From Pelagibius sp965227505 (lineage in GTDB: Bacteria > Pseudomonadota > Alphaproteobacteria > Kiloniellales > Kiloniellaceae): a stretch of 64,000 bases of DNA. A program made the position numbers and the translations under genes. The notes under the pieces are model-generated. The model saw only the letters and a program-made list of their open reading frames with translations. It did no database searches and had not been told where the DNA came from. The stretch is taken from assembly GCF_965227505.1 (NCBI RefSeq), contig NZ_OZ245757.1, forward strand, positions 3,782,001 through 3,846,000, written 5' to 3'. Positions 46,241 through 53,847 of this stretch are shown in pieces. The number at the start of each line of letters is the position of its first letter. Position 1 is the stretch's first letter.

Positions 46241-46297
46241 CAATAAAAAACTCAATGTGATTTATTTATTGACAGCCAGGAAATGCAGGGGTTAAAT
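46241..46297 (+). promoter_or_regulatory. ROK operator candidate 2 with sigma-70 promoter for the frc operon
   Basis: CAATAAA (46241-46247) and TTTATTG (46265-46271) form a second inverted repeat. Overlapping its right arm is TTGACA at 46269-46274, followed after exactly 17 bases by TTAAAT at 46292-46297. This is a good sigma-70-type promoter about 95 bases before the frcB start. A repressor on this site would block the -35. The rest of the 414-bp gap shows nothing further that I can support. Confidence 0.6.
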
Positions 46298-46390
46298 CGG
46301 AGAATACGGAGCAAGCTGCGCCGTTTCGGCCGGCCCGACAAGAAGCTCCGAGACAACGAAGTCCAATCGCCTCTAGGGAGGAGCTCTATC

Positions 46391-47428
46391 ATGAAGTCCG
46401 CCATGAAGTATGGTGTCATCGGAACGATCACGGCCGCTGGCGTGATGGCCCTGGCCGGTCTTGCCGCACCGGTCCAGGCCGAGGATGTCATCGTCGGTCT
46501 CATCACCAAGACCAACACGAATCCCTTCTTCGTGAAGATGCGCGAGGGCGCGCAGGCCAAGGCGGGGGAACTGGGGGCCGAGCTGCGCACCTTCGCCGGC
46601 AAGTACGACGGCGACAACGCGGCCCAGATCGAGGCCATCGAGAGTCTTGTCGCCGCCGGCGCCAAGGGCATTCTGATCACCCCTTCCGACCCCGCGGGGC
46701 TGGCCGACACGGTACGCCGGGCGCGTGAGGCCGGGGTGCTTGTGATCGCCCTCGATACGCCCTTCGATCCGCCGGAGGTCGCCGACGCGACCTTCGCGAC
46801 CGACAACTTCCGCGCCGGGGAACTGATCGGCCAGTGGGCCGCCGCCAAGATGGGCGACACGGCCCAGGCCAAGATCGCCACCCTGGATCTCTCCGAGGCG
46901 CAGATCACGGTGGACGTGCTGCGCAACCAGGGCTTCCTCAAAGGCTTCGGCGTCGATACGAAAAACATCAACAAGATGTACGACGAGGACGATCCCCGCC
47001 TGGTCGGCGGCGACTCCACCCTGGGGTCCGAGGAAGGCGGGCGCACGGCCATCGAGAACCTGATGCAGAAAGACCCTGGCATCAACGTCATCCACACGAT
47101 CAACGAACCCGCCGCCGCGGGTGCCTACGAGGGGCTCAAGTCCTTCGGCATGGCCGGCAAGGTGCTGATCGTCTCGGTCGACGGCGGCTGCCCCGGTGTG
47201 CAGAACGTCAAGGAAGGCATCATCGGCGCCACCTCCATGCAGTTCCCGCTGCGCATGGCCTCGCTCGGGGTCGAAGCGGTTGTGGAGTTCGCAAAGAGCG
47301 GGACGAAGCCGGAGAACACGGAAGGCCTGAGCTTCTTCGATACCGGTGTCGAGCTGGTGACCGACGAGCCGGTCGACGGCATCCCCTCGATCTCTTCGGA
47401 GGAAGCGCTGGCAAAGTGCTGGGGTTGA
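46391..47428 (+). CDS. frcB: Fructose-type ABC transporter substrate-binding protein (FrcB-like)
   Basis: A 345-residue periplasmic sugar receptor of the RbsB/FrcB group. The signal peptide covers residues 1-26 (cleavage near PVQAED). The mature start VIVGLITKTNTNPFFVKMREGAQAKA is typical, as are the ligand segments ITPSDPAGLADTV, ALDTPFDP, TINEPAAAGAYEG and SVDGGCPGV. GGAGG/GGAG precedes the ATG at 46391; the frame extension upstream lacks similarity. It is first in an operon with permease, ATPase and sugar kinase, as in frcBCAK loci. Confidence 0.88.
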   Translation: MKSAMKYGVIGTITAAGVMALAGLAAPVQAEDVIVGLITKTNTNPFFVKMREGAQAKAGELGAELRTFAGKYDGDNAAQIEAIESLVAAGAKGILITPSDPAGLADTVRRAREAGVLVIALDTPFDPPEVADATFATDNFRAGELIGQWAAAKMGDTAQAKIATLDLSEAQITVDVLRNQGFLKGFGVDTKNINKMYDEDDPRLVGGDSTLGSEEGGRTAIENLMQKDPGINVIHTINEPAAAGAYEGLKSFGMAGKVLIVSVDGGCPGVQNVKEGIIGATSMQFPLRMASLGVEAVVEFAKSGTKPENTEGLSFFDTGVELVTDEPVDGIPSISSEEALAKCWG

Positions 47429-47454
47429 AAATACCGGGGTCGAGAATACCGGGA
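47425..47454. repeat. 15-bp imperfect tandem repeat at the frcB stop
   Basis: TTGAAAATACCGGGG (47425-47439) is followed by TCGAGAATACCGGGA (47440-47454), 11-12 of 15 bases identical, with a weaker third copy after it. It begins at the frcB stop codon. Confidence 0.6.
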
Positions 47455-47504
47455 TTGAGAGCGCTCGGGATGAATGCGCCGGGGCTTCGCCCGTCCTAGT
47501 CTTT

Positions 47505-47528
47505 CCCCTGCGCCCTGCGGCGCAGGGG
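47505..47528. terminator. 10-bp hairpin between frcB and frcC
   Basis: CCCCTGCGCC (47505-47514) and GGCGCAGGGG (47519-47528) pair exactly around a 4-base loop. It lies in the 211-base gap after the receptor gene, so it probably limits read-through or protects the frcB message, giving more receptor than permease. Confidence 0.6.
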
Positions 47529-47639
47529 GCGGCGGGCCGGGCGCTTCCCAGAAACCGGAAACCACAGCCCAAAGGCTGAGCCCCTGACCTTATGATCCGG
47601 AGCCGATGATCGGGGCTCAAGATCCGGGAGGAAACCGCC

Positions 47640-48860
47640 ATGGCCGATGACCAGGCAGCGCCGCGCGGGCCGCAGGATTTCGAGAAGGCCCTCGACAAGA
47701 GCGCGACGGAGGTCGCGTCCTTTGCCGCGCGCGACACCTCCGCACTCGCGCGCTTCCACTACTTCCTGCATGCCAACCCCACCGCCGCGCCGGTTGTGGT
47801 TCTGATGGTGAGCTGCATCGTTTTCGGGATCGTCGCAAACAACTTCTTCTCCGCCTTCAACCTTTCGCTGATCATCCAGCAGGTGACGATCATCGGCATT
47901 CTGGGCGCCGCCCAGACCCTGGTGATCCTCACCGCCGGCATCGATCTCAGCGTCGCTGCGGTCATGGTGCTGAGCTACATGGTGATGGCACGCCTGGCGG
48001 TACAGGGCGATGTCCCCTCACTGCTTGCCGTCGTCATCGGCCTCGCGGTCGGTCTTGCCTGCGGTCTGTTCAACGGCAGCCTCGTGACGCGGACCCGCCT
48101 GCTGCCGGTGGCCGTGGCGGTGCTCAGCTGGCTCCTGCTGTACAGCTTCGGCGTCCCGCTGATCTATGTCGTGCCCATCGGCATGGTCGCGGCGCTCGCT
48201 GTCGGCTGGTTCAGCCTCGGCCCGGCGGTGGAGGTGCGCCTGCCGCCCTTTATCGTCACCCTCGGGGCGTGGTCGATCTTCTTCGCCCTGAACCTCTGGT
48301 ATTCGGAATCGGAGACCATCCGCAGCCAGGATATCGACGCCACCGCGCCCCTGCTGAAAGTCTTCGGCCTGCGGGTGGAAGTGCTGGGGGCGCAGTTCAC
48401 GCTCGGTTCGTTCCTGATGATCGGGATCTTCGCCGTCCTCTGGTATGCCCTCACATGGACCGCCTGGGGGCGTGCCGTCTATGCCGTCGGCGACGACAAG
48501 GAAGCGGCCGAGCTGTCCGGCATCCGCACCGACCGGGTCCTGCTGTCGGTCTACGGCGTTGCCGGCCTGCTCTGCGCCATCGGCGGCTGGGCCGCCATCG
48601 GGCGCGTCGGCTCCGCCTCGCCGCAGTCGTTCTACGAGGCGAACCTGGATGCCATCACCGCCGTGGTGATCGGCGGCACCTCGCTCTTCGGCGGCAGGGG
48701 GGCCATCTTCGGTACGCTCTTCGGCGCGCTCATCGTCGGCGTCTTCCGCTCCGGCCTCAAGCTCGGCGGTGTCGACGTGCTCTGGCAGACCTTCGCCGTG
48801 GGCCTGCTGATCATCGTCGCCGTTGCCATGGACCAGTGGATCAGGAGGGTCAGCGCATGA
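47640..48860 (+). CDS. frcC: Fructose-type ABC transporter permease (FrcC-like) with an internal insertion
   Basis: A 406-residue inner-membrane permease of the RbsC/FrcC group. Family landmarks are ILTAGIDLSVAAVMVLSYM, GLFNGSLVTR, LPPFIVTLGAWSI, AVGDDKEAAELSGIRT and VIGGTSLFGGRGA. A hydrophilic N-terminal extension of about 45 residues precedes TM1. Between GSLVTR and LPPFIVTLG, which are normally almost adjacent, about 45 extra mostly hydrophobic residues are present (about residues 155-200), enough for two more membrane segments. GGGAGG lies before the ATG. Confidence 0.88.
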   Translation: MADDQAAPRGPQDFEKALDKSATEVASFAARDTSALARFHYFLHANPTAAPVVVLMVSCIVFGIVANNFFSAFNLSLIIQQVTIIGILGAAQTLVILTAGIDLSVAAVMVLSYMVMARLAVQGDVPSLLAVVIGLAVGLACGLFNGSLVTRTRLLPVAVAVLSWLLLYSFGVPLIYVVPIGMVAALAVGWFSLGPAVEVRLPPFIVTLGAWSIFFALNLWYSESETIRSQDIDATAPLLKVFGLRVEVLGAQFTLGSFLMIGIFAVLWYALTWTAWGRAVYAVGDDKEAAELSGIRTDRVLLSVYGVAGLLCAIGGWAAIGRVGSASPQSFYEANLDAITAVVIGGTSLFGGRGAIFGTLFGALIVGVFRSGLKLGGVDVLWQTFAVGLLIIVAVAMDQWIRRVSA

Positions 48861-49657
48861 GCGTGAAACCCGTTATGACCGGCCGCGGCCTGACCAAACG
48901 CTATGGCCGCGTCACCGCCATGGACCGGGCCGACTTCGAGCTCTTTCCCGGTGAGGTCCTGGCCATCATCGGCGACAACGGCGCCGGCAAGTCGACCATG
49001 GTGAAGGCGCTCTGCGGCGCCGTTCAGGTCGACGAGGGAGAGATCCGCCTGGACGGCGAGCCGGTCAAATTCGCGTCGCCGATGGACGCGCGCGATGCCG
49101 GTATCGAGACCGTCTATCAGAACCTGGCGCTCTCGCCGGCGCTGTCGATCGCCGACAACATGTTCCTGGGGCGTGAGCTCTACAAGGACGGCATCGCCGG
49201 CTCGCTGTTCAGGATGCTCGACAAGAAGCGGATGCGCGACTTTGCGCGCGAGAAGCTGACGGAGCTTGGCCTGATGACGGTGCAGTCCATCACCCAGACG
49301 GTGGAGACGCTCTCCGGCGGCCAGCGCCAGGGCGTGGCCGTGGCCAGGGCCGCCGCCTTTGCGACCAAGTTCGTGATCATGGACGAACCGACGGCGGCCC
49401 TCGGCGTCAAGGAAAGCCGCCGCGTTCTCGAGCTGATCCAGGACGTAAGGGCACGGGGCATGCCCATCGTGCTGATCTCCCACAACATGCCCCATGTCTT
49501 CGAGGTTGCCGACCGCATCCATATTCACCGGCTCAGCCGCCGTCATGCCGTGATCCGGCCGCAGGACTTCTCGATGTCCGATGCCGTGGCGATCATGACC
49601 GGCGCCATGGAGCCGCCCGGCGAAATCGCCCTGCCGGAGGGTGCGGTGATGAGCTGA
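48857..49657 (+). CDS. frcA: Fructose-type ABC transporter ATP-binding protein (FrcA-like)
   Basis: A 266-residue single-domain ATPase, unlike the double-domain RbsA. Walker A GDNGAGKST near residue 37, Q-loop VYQNLALSPALS, signature LSGGQRQGVAVARA near residue 153, Walker B FVIMDEPTAALG, and switch His in ISHNMPHVFE are all present. The ATG overlaps the permease stop by 4 nt (ATGA). It energises sugar uptake with FrcB and FrcC. Confidence 0.92.
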   Translation: MSVKPVMTGRGLTKRYGRVTAMDRADFELFPGEVLAIIGDNGAGKSTMVKALCGAVQVDEGEIRLDGEPVKFASPMDARDAGIETVYQNLALSPALSIADNMFLGRELYKDGIAGSLFRMLDKKRMRDFAREKLTELGLMTVQSITQTVETLSGGQRQGVAVARAAAFATKFVIMDEPTAALGVKESRRVLELIQDVRARGMPIVLISHNMPHVFEVADRIHIHRLSRRHAVIRPQDFSMSDAVAIMTGAMEPPGEIALPEGAVMS

Positions 49658-49709
49658 CCGGATCGATCTCCCTGGGGGCGGCCGCGTCAGGCACGGCCGC
49701 CAACCTTGT

Positions 49710-49752
49710 GGGGTGCGAAGTCGGGCGCTGGGGACCCGCCGCTTCGCACCCC
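49710..49752. terminator. 11-bp hairpin between frcA and frcK
   Basis: GGGGTGCGAAG (49710-49720) and CTTCGCACCCC (49742-49752) pair exactly with a 21-base loop. A smaller perfect stem (GCGGCCG 49678-49684, CGGCCGC 49694-49700) lies just before it. These sit in the 131-base gap before the kinase gene and may reduce expression of the kinase relative to the transporter. Confidence 0.55.
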
Positions 49753-49788
49753 TCTTCCTTGGCCTTCAACATTACGGAACGCCGGTTG

Positions 49789-50721
49789 ATGTTTGTTGTA
49801 TGCGGAGAGGCGCTCTACGACGTCTTCACCCTGGAGGAAACGCCCCGGGGTTTCACCATGGATGCCCGCATCGGCGGCTCGCCCTTTAACGTGGCGATCG
49901 GGCTGGCGCGGCTGGGCTGCGGTGTTGCCTTCTGTGCCGGGCTTTCCAGCGACCCCCTGGGGCGGCGCCTGGAACGGCACCTCGAAAGCGAGGGCGTCGA
50001 CACCCGCTACGTCACACGCAAGGACAATCCCACCACGCTTGCCCTGGTTGCGCTCGGTGGCGCCGGCGAGCCGCACTACAGTTTCTACGGCCACGGGGCC
50101 GCCGATCGCGCGGTCACACCCGCCGATCTGCCTGACCTGCCGGGGAGCGTGCAGGCAATCCATTTCGGCTCGTTTTCTCTTGCGGTCGAACCCAGCGGTT
50201 CGTCCTTTCTGGAGCTGGCGCGGCGCTACGGCGGGGAGAAGCTGGTCTCCTTCGATCCCAACATCCGGCTGAACGTGGAACCCGATGCCGCACTGTGGCG
50301 CCAGCGAACCGAGGCTTTTACGCAGATTGCCGGACTGGTGAAGGTCAGCATCGAAGACCTGAGTGTCCTGTTTCCCGAGGAAACCCCGGAAGGGGTCATC
50401 GCCCGCTGGCACGCCAACGGCGTCCAGCTGGTGGTGGTGACACGCGGCGCGCAGGGGGCGCTGGTCTCCCTGCGCAGCGAGGCTTTCGAGGTACCGGGCC
50501 GGCCGGTGGAGGTCGTCGACACCGTCGGCGCGGGCGATACCTACCAGGCGGCGCTGCTCTGCGGCCTTGAGCGTTTGGGCAAGGCGGGCAAAGCCGGGCT
50601 TGCAGCCCTGTCGCTCGCGGACTGCAGGCGCCTGGTCGACTTCGCCGGAGCGGCGGCCGCGGTCACCTGTACACGGCGCGGCGCCGACATGCCGCTGGAA
50701 TCCGACCTGCCGGAGATCTGA
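49789..50721 (+). CDS. frcK: PfkB-family sugar kinase, probable fructokinase (FrcK-like)
   Basis: A 310-residue ribokinase-fold enzyme. MFVVCGEALYDVF, GGSPFNVAIGLARLG near residue 30 and the catalytic VDTVGAGDTYQAALLCGL near residue 243, with Asp of GAGD, are all typical. In this operon it would phosphorylate the sugar brought in by FrcBCA. The ATG at 49789 is where homology begins; a 27-residue upstream frame lacks similarity and overlaps a hairpin. Confidence 0.88.
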   Translation: MFVVCGEALYDVFTLEETPRGFTMDARIGGSPFNVAIGLARLGCGVAFCAGLSSDPLGRRLERHLESEGVDTRYVTRKDNPTTLALVALGGAGEPHYSFYGHGAADRAVTPADLPDLPGSVQAIHFGSFSLAVEPSGSSFLELARRYGGEKLVSFDPNIRLNVEPDAALWRQRTEAFTQIAGLVKVSIEDLSVLFPEETPEGVIARWHANGVQLVVVTRGAQGALVSLRSEAFEVPGRPVEVVDTVGAGDTYQAALLCGLERLGKAGKAGLAALSLADCRRLVDFAGAAAAVTCTRRGADMPLESDLPEI

Positions 50722-50785
50722 GCCGCAGGTTCAGGCCGCGGTTCTGGGCCTCGGCCGTGATTGAACGGGCCTTCTTTCCTTTCGA

Positions 50786-50845
50786 GCCGGGACAGCTGTC
50801 CCAGAAGCGCAGGGGAAAATCTGGGGTAGCCGGGACAGCTGCCCG
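50786..50845. promoter_or_regulatory. Repeated GGGACAGCTG palindromes upstream of the di-haem enzyme gene
   Basis: GCCGGGACAGCTG occurs at 50786-50798 and 50829-50841, 43 bases (about four helical turns) apart. The first copy is part of a perfect 14-bp palindrome, GGGACAGCTGTCCC at 50789-50802; the second is a near-palindrome. They are the only notable structure in the 308-bp gap between frcK and the di-haem gene and could be binding sites of an unidentified regulator. Confidence 0.5.
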
Positions 50846-51029
50846 ATTTCCAGCGCGCCGATGATCGCCGATACCTCACAGCCGCCGCTTCGCTCCATGT
50901 CCGGGTGCTGCGGGGTCTGGGGGCAACCGCGTCGCGGTGACGCGCGTTGCCGATTCACCAGACGCCCGTGAACCCGGGTCACGCCACCCTCAGGGATGGG
51001 ATGGAGCAGAGGATCGAAGGCTGAAAACC

Positions 51030-52514
51030 GTGAAGACATGGAAATCCCTGACGCTTTCTGCGGCGGCTCTGCTGGCTGCGGCGCTGCCGGCTGCACTCCC
51101 GCCCGTTGCCGCGGCCGATCCGCTGGCCGGGCTGGCACCGGTCGCCGACAGCGACTTTCATGACGATGGCCGGCCCGATGCCGCAAAGGTGCGTCTGGGC
51201 CGCTTCCTGTTCTTCGACAAGGTGCTGAGCGGCAACCGCAACATCGCCTGCGCGACCTGCCACCATCCGACCCTGGCCTCGGCCGACGGCGTATCGCTTT
51301 CGCTCGGAGAGGGTGCGCGGGGCCTGGGAACGAAGCGCCGCGAAGACCCCGAGACGCCGCTGCTCGGCCGTGTACCGCGCAATGCCCCCGCTTTGCATTT
51401 CCTGGGCGCGCGGGAGTTTACCGCTCTCACCCACGACGGCCGGGTGGAGGTCGACCCCGCGCGCACCTGGCCCGGTGGCTTCTGGACCCCGGCGCGCGAG
51501 CAATTGCCCGAAGGGCTCGATAGTGCCCTGGCGGCCCAGGCCCTCTTTCCCGTGCTGTCGGACATCGAGATGGCGGGACACAAGGGCGAGAACGCGGTGG
51601 CCGATGCGGTGGCGCTGAACCGCCTCGGCGGCCAGGACGGCGCCTGGGCGATTCTGGCCCGGCGGTTGCAGAAGATCCCCGAATACGTCGGGCTTTTCGT
51701 CGAGGCCTTCCCGGAGGTGGATCACGCCGACGATATCACGATCGTGCAGGCGGCCAATGCGATTGCCGCTTTCCAGGCCGCGGCCTTCCGGCCCGACGAC
51801 AGCCCCTTCGACCGCTATCTGCGCAGCCGCGATCCTGAGGTGCTGTCACCGGCTGCGCGGCGCGGCATGGCGTTGTTTTACGGCGCTGCCGGTTGCGTCG
51901 CCTGCCACAGCGGCAAGTTCCAGACCGACCACCGCTTCCATGCCATTGCCATGCCGCAGATCGGTCCGGGCAAGAGCGACGGCTGGGACCGCTCCTACTG
52001 GCGGGCGACCGGCTATGCCGAACGGGTGGAAGACTTCGGCCGCTACCGCGTGACCTTTCGCCCGGAGGATCGTTACCGCTTCCGCACACCCTCCCTGCGC
52101 AACGTGGAGCTGACCGGCCCCTGGGGTCATGCCGGCAGCTACGCCAGCCTGGAGGCGGTGGTGCGCCACCACCTCGACCCGGTGGGCTCCCTTGAACGCT
52201 ATGACGCCGCGCAGGGCGGCCTTCCCGCCCTGCAAAGAGTGATCGAGCCCCGGGCCACGGGATCGCGCCTCAGCCACGACGCGGTCAATCCGGCGCGCCT
52301 GGCCGACTACCTGCGCCGCGACAGTTGGGTTCAGGAGACCGCTGCGCTGCGCAGGGAACTGGCGGAGGCCAACGAACTGCCGCCGCGCAGGCTGAGCGAC
52401 GCAGAGGTTGACGACTTACTGGCTTTCCTTGGGGCACTCACCGACCCGCGCAGCCGCGACCAGGCCGCGCTTGTGCCCAGGCGCGTGCCCAGCGGCCTTT
52501 CGGTCCCCGACTGA
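51030..52514 (+). CDS. Di-haem cytochrome c peroxidase/MauG-family protein
   Basis: A 494-residue periplasmic protein. A signal peptide follows the GTG start at 51030 (hydrophobic residues 6-28, cleavage near AAADP). Two covalent haem sites are visible: ACATCHH near residue 76 and GCVACHSG near residue 291. The family has one high-potential and one catalytic haem, which either reduces hydrogen peroxide or, in MauG and MbnH, oxidises a partner protein. GAAGG nine bases upstream supports the GTG; the longer ATG frame (from 50937) is less likely. The following gene encodes a secreted protein that could be the partner. Confidence 0.88.
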   Translation: MKTWKSLTLSAAALLAAALPAALPPVAAADPLAGLAPVADSDFHDDGRPDAAKVRLGRFLFFDKVLSGNRNIACATCHHPTLASADGVSLSLGEGARGLGTKRREDPETPLLGRVPRNAPALHFLGAREFTALTHDGRVEVDPARTWPGGFWTPAREQLPEGLDSALAAQALFPVLSDIEMAGHKGENAVADAVALNRLGGQDGAWAILARRLQKIPEYVGLFVEAFPEVDHADDITIVQAANAIAAFQAAAFRPDDSPFDRYLRSRDPEVLSPAARRGMALFYGAAGCVACHSGKFQTDHRFHAIAMPQIGPGKSDGWDRSYWRATGYAERVEDFGRYRVTFRPEDRYRFRTPSLRNVELTGPWGHAGSYASLEAVVRHHLDPVGSLERYDAAQGGLPALQRVIEPRATGSRLSHDAVNPARLADYLRRDSWVQETAALRRELAEANELPPRRLSDAEVDDLLAFLGALTDPRSRDQAALVPRRVPSGLSVPD

Positions 52515-52594
52515 GCATTGAGAGGACTGAACGCAAAACTGTTGCCGCTCGTATCCCGCCGCATTCTTTGGACCCTTTTCAGGAGACGTGATCT

Positions 52595-53332
52595 ATGTCC
52601 GTAAAATCTCTTCTTATGACCACCTCGGCCCTTGTGGTGCTGGCGGCCTCCGCAGCGGTTGCCGACAGCAGCGGAGAGCCGAGCACCCAGGTTGCCTACG
52701 ACGCCCCGGTCGCGCTGGAGTTCAATTTCAAGCTCCATGTCGAGGACAATCTGGCCGAGCAGGATGTGCTGATCGAACGCGAGCCCGGCTCCGGCAGGCT
52801 CTATCGCCCGACCGCCGGCGACCGGGACCTGAGCCTTCCGCTCTATGCCGCCGCGGAACCGCTGGAGCATCAGCCCTTCGACGAGACCGCCAATGGTCCC
52901 TGGCCCAAGGGCCGTGCCCTGGGCATCACCCTCGGCGACTGGCTGAGCGCCAAGGGTGAGGCAAGCTACAGCTGCGCGAACGGCGAGGGCAGCCTGACTG
53001 CCGACTTCACCGGCCTTGTGCCGGACGGCGTCTACACCATGTGGCATTTCTTCATGGCATCGCCGCCGACCGAGCCTTTCATCGGTACCCACGATCTCCC
53101 GATCGGCACGCGCGACGGCGCCCAGTCGGTCTTCACCGCAGACAAGTCGGGCAAGGCCCGCTTCGAAGCCGCTTTCAAGCCCTGCCTGCAGCTGACCGGC
53201 GAGCATCTGGCGGCCGGGCTGGCCATCGCCTGGCACAGCGACGGGCAGACCTACGGCGCGCTGCCGGGCGACTTTGCGACGGTGTCCCACGTTCACCTCT
53301 ACGCCGGCCTGCCCAAGCGCAGCGGGCTCTAA
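52595..53332 (+). CDS. Secreted protein of unknown function next to the di-haem enzyme
   Basis: A 245-residue protein with a clear signal peptide (residues 1-23, cleavage near AVADSS). I do not recognise a family. The mature part is beta-rich and has just two Cys (YSCANGEG near residue 128 and FKPCLQLT near residue 195), which could form a disulfide. Several Trp, Met and His residues cluster in GVYTMWHFFMA near residue 147, LAIAWHSDG near residue 212 and VSHVHLYAG near the end. That pattern suits a copper or haem-linked site but is not proof. AGGAG precedes the ATG. It lies 80 bases after the di-haem gene and probably shares its transcript. Confidence 0.75.
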   Translation: MSVKSLLMTTSALVVLAASAAVADSSGEPSTQVAYDAPVALEFNFKLHVEDNLAEQDVLIEREPGSGRLYRPTAGDRDLSLPLYAAAEPLEHQPFDETANGPWPKGRALGITLGDWLSAKGEASYSCANGEGSLTADFTGLVPDGVYTMWHFFMASPPTEPFIGTHDLPIGTRDGAQSVFTADKSGKARFEAAFKPCLQLTGEHLAAGLAIAWHSDGQTYGALPGDFATVSHVHLYAGLPKRSGL

Positions 53333-53364
53333 GAAGCCACCATAACTCGGGGTGGAGGCAGTGC

Positions 53365-53390
53365 AGGGCCGGCGCAGACGCGCCGGCCCT
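53365..53390. terminator. Perfect 11-bp hairpin between convergent genes
   Basis: AGGGCCGGCGC (53365-53375) and GCGCCGGCCCT (53380-53390) pair exactly around a 4-base loop. It lies in the 78-base gap between the secreted-protein gene and the leftward small membrane-protein gene, so it can end transcription from both sides. No T-run follows. Confidence 0.65.
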
Positions 53391-53410
53391 CGCTGTGTGA
53401 GGATAGGGCG

Positions 53411-53770
53411 TCAGTTGACGATGTTGTAGAGCGCGCGGGCGATTTCGCCTTCCAGCGGGAAGGACAGCATCCCCATGACCGAGTATCCCAGCAGCCAGGG
53501 CATCAGGTAGAAGCGGATCATGAAGAAGAACCAGGCGACGTAGAGCGGCACCAGGGGTTCCAGCAGAAAGCCCGGCGTGATCGGCCGGAAGACTCGGATG
53601 ATGGGATTGGTCCCCTTCACGAAGACCTTCATGAAAAAGAAGTTCGAGTCTTCCGGCAGGAAGAGGTTCATGGCGACGCGGCCGATGAGCGTCCACATGA
53701 TCACGCCCATCAGATAGTCGAACACGATGACCCAGATGGGAAAGACGGCAAGCGGGTCGGTTATCGTCAC
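53411..53770 (-). CDS. Small conserved-looking membrane protein of unknown function
   Basis: A 119-residue protein with three hydrophobic segments (about residues 5-30, 62-85 and 88-105), rich in Phe and Pro, resembling YggT-like proteins only loosely. The start is GTG at 53770. It follows the symporter operon in the same direction, after that operon's terminator, so it may have its own promoter or depend on read-through. I do not assign a function. Confidence 0.65.
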   Translation of the reverse strand: MTITDPLAVFPIWVIVFDYLMGVIMWTLIGRVAMNLFLPEDSNFFFMKVFVKGTNPIIRVFRPITPGFLLEPLVPLYVAWFFFMIRFYLMPWLLGYSVMGMLSFPLEGEIARALYNIVN

Positions 53771-53789
53771 CTGTTTGCGGGTCCTGAAT

Positions 53790-53819
53790 AAAAAGGGTGG
53801 CGGAGAAACTCCGCCACCC
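53790..53819 (-). terminator. Intrinsic terminator of the symporter operon
   Basis: Read on the minus strand, an exact 11-bp stem (GGGTGGCGGAG, TTT loop, CTCCGCCACCC) is followed directly by TTTTTAT. It lies 29 bases after the symporter stop codon and is a textbook Rho-independent terminator, the clearest one in the window. Confidence 0.92.
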
Positions 53820-53847
53820 CAGTCTACACGCTTTTGCTTGTTTCAGA

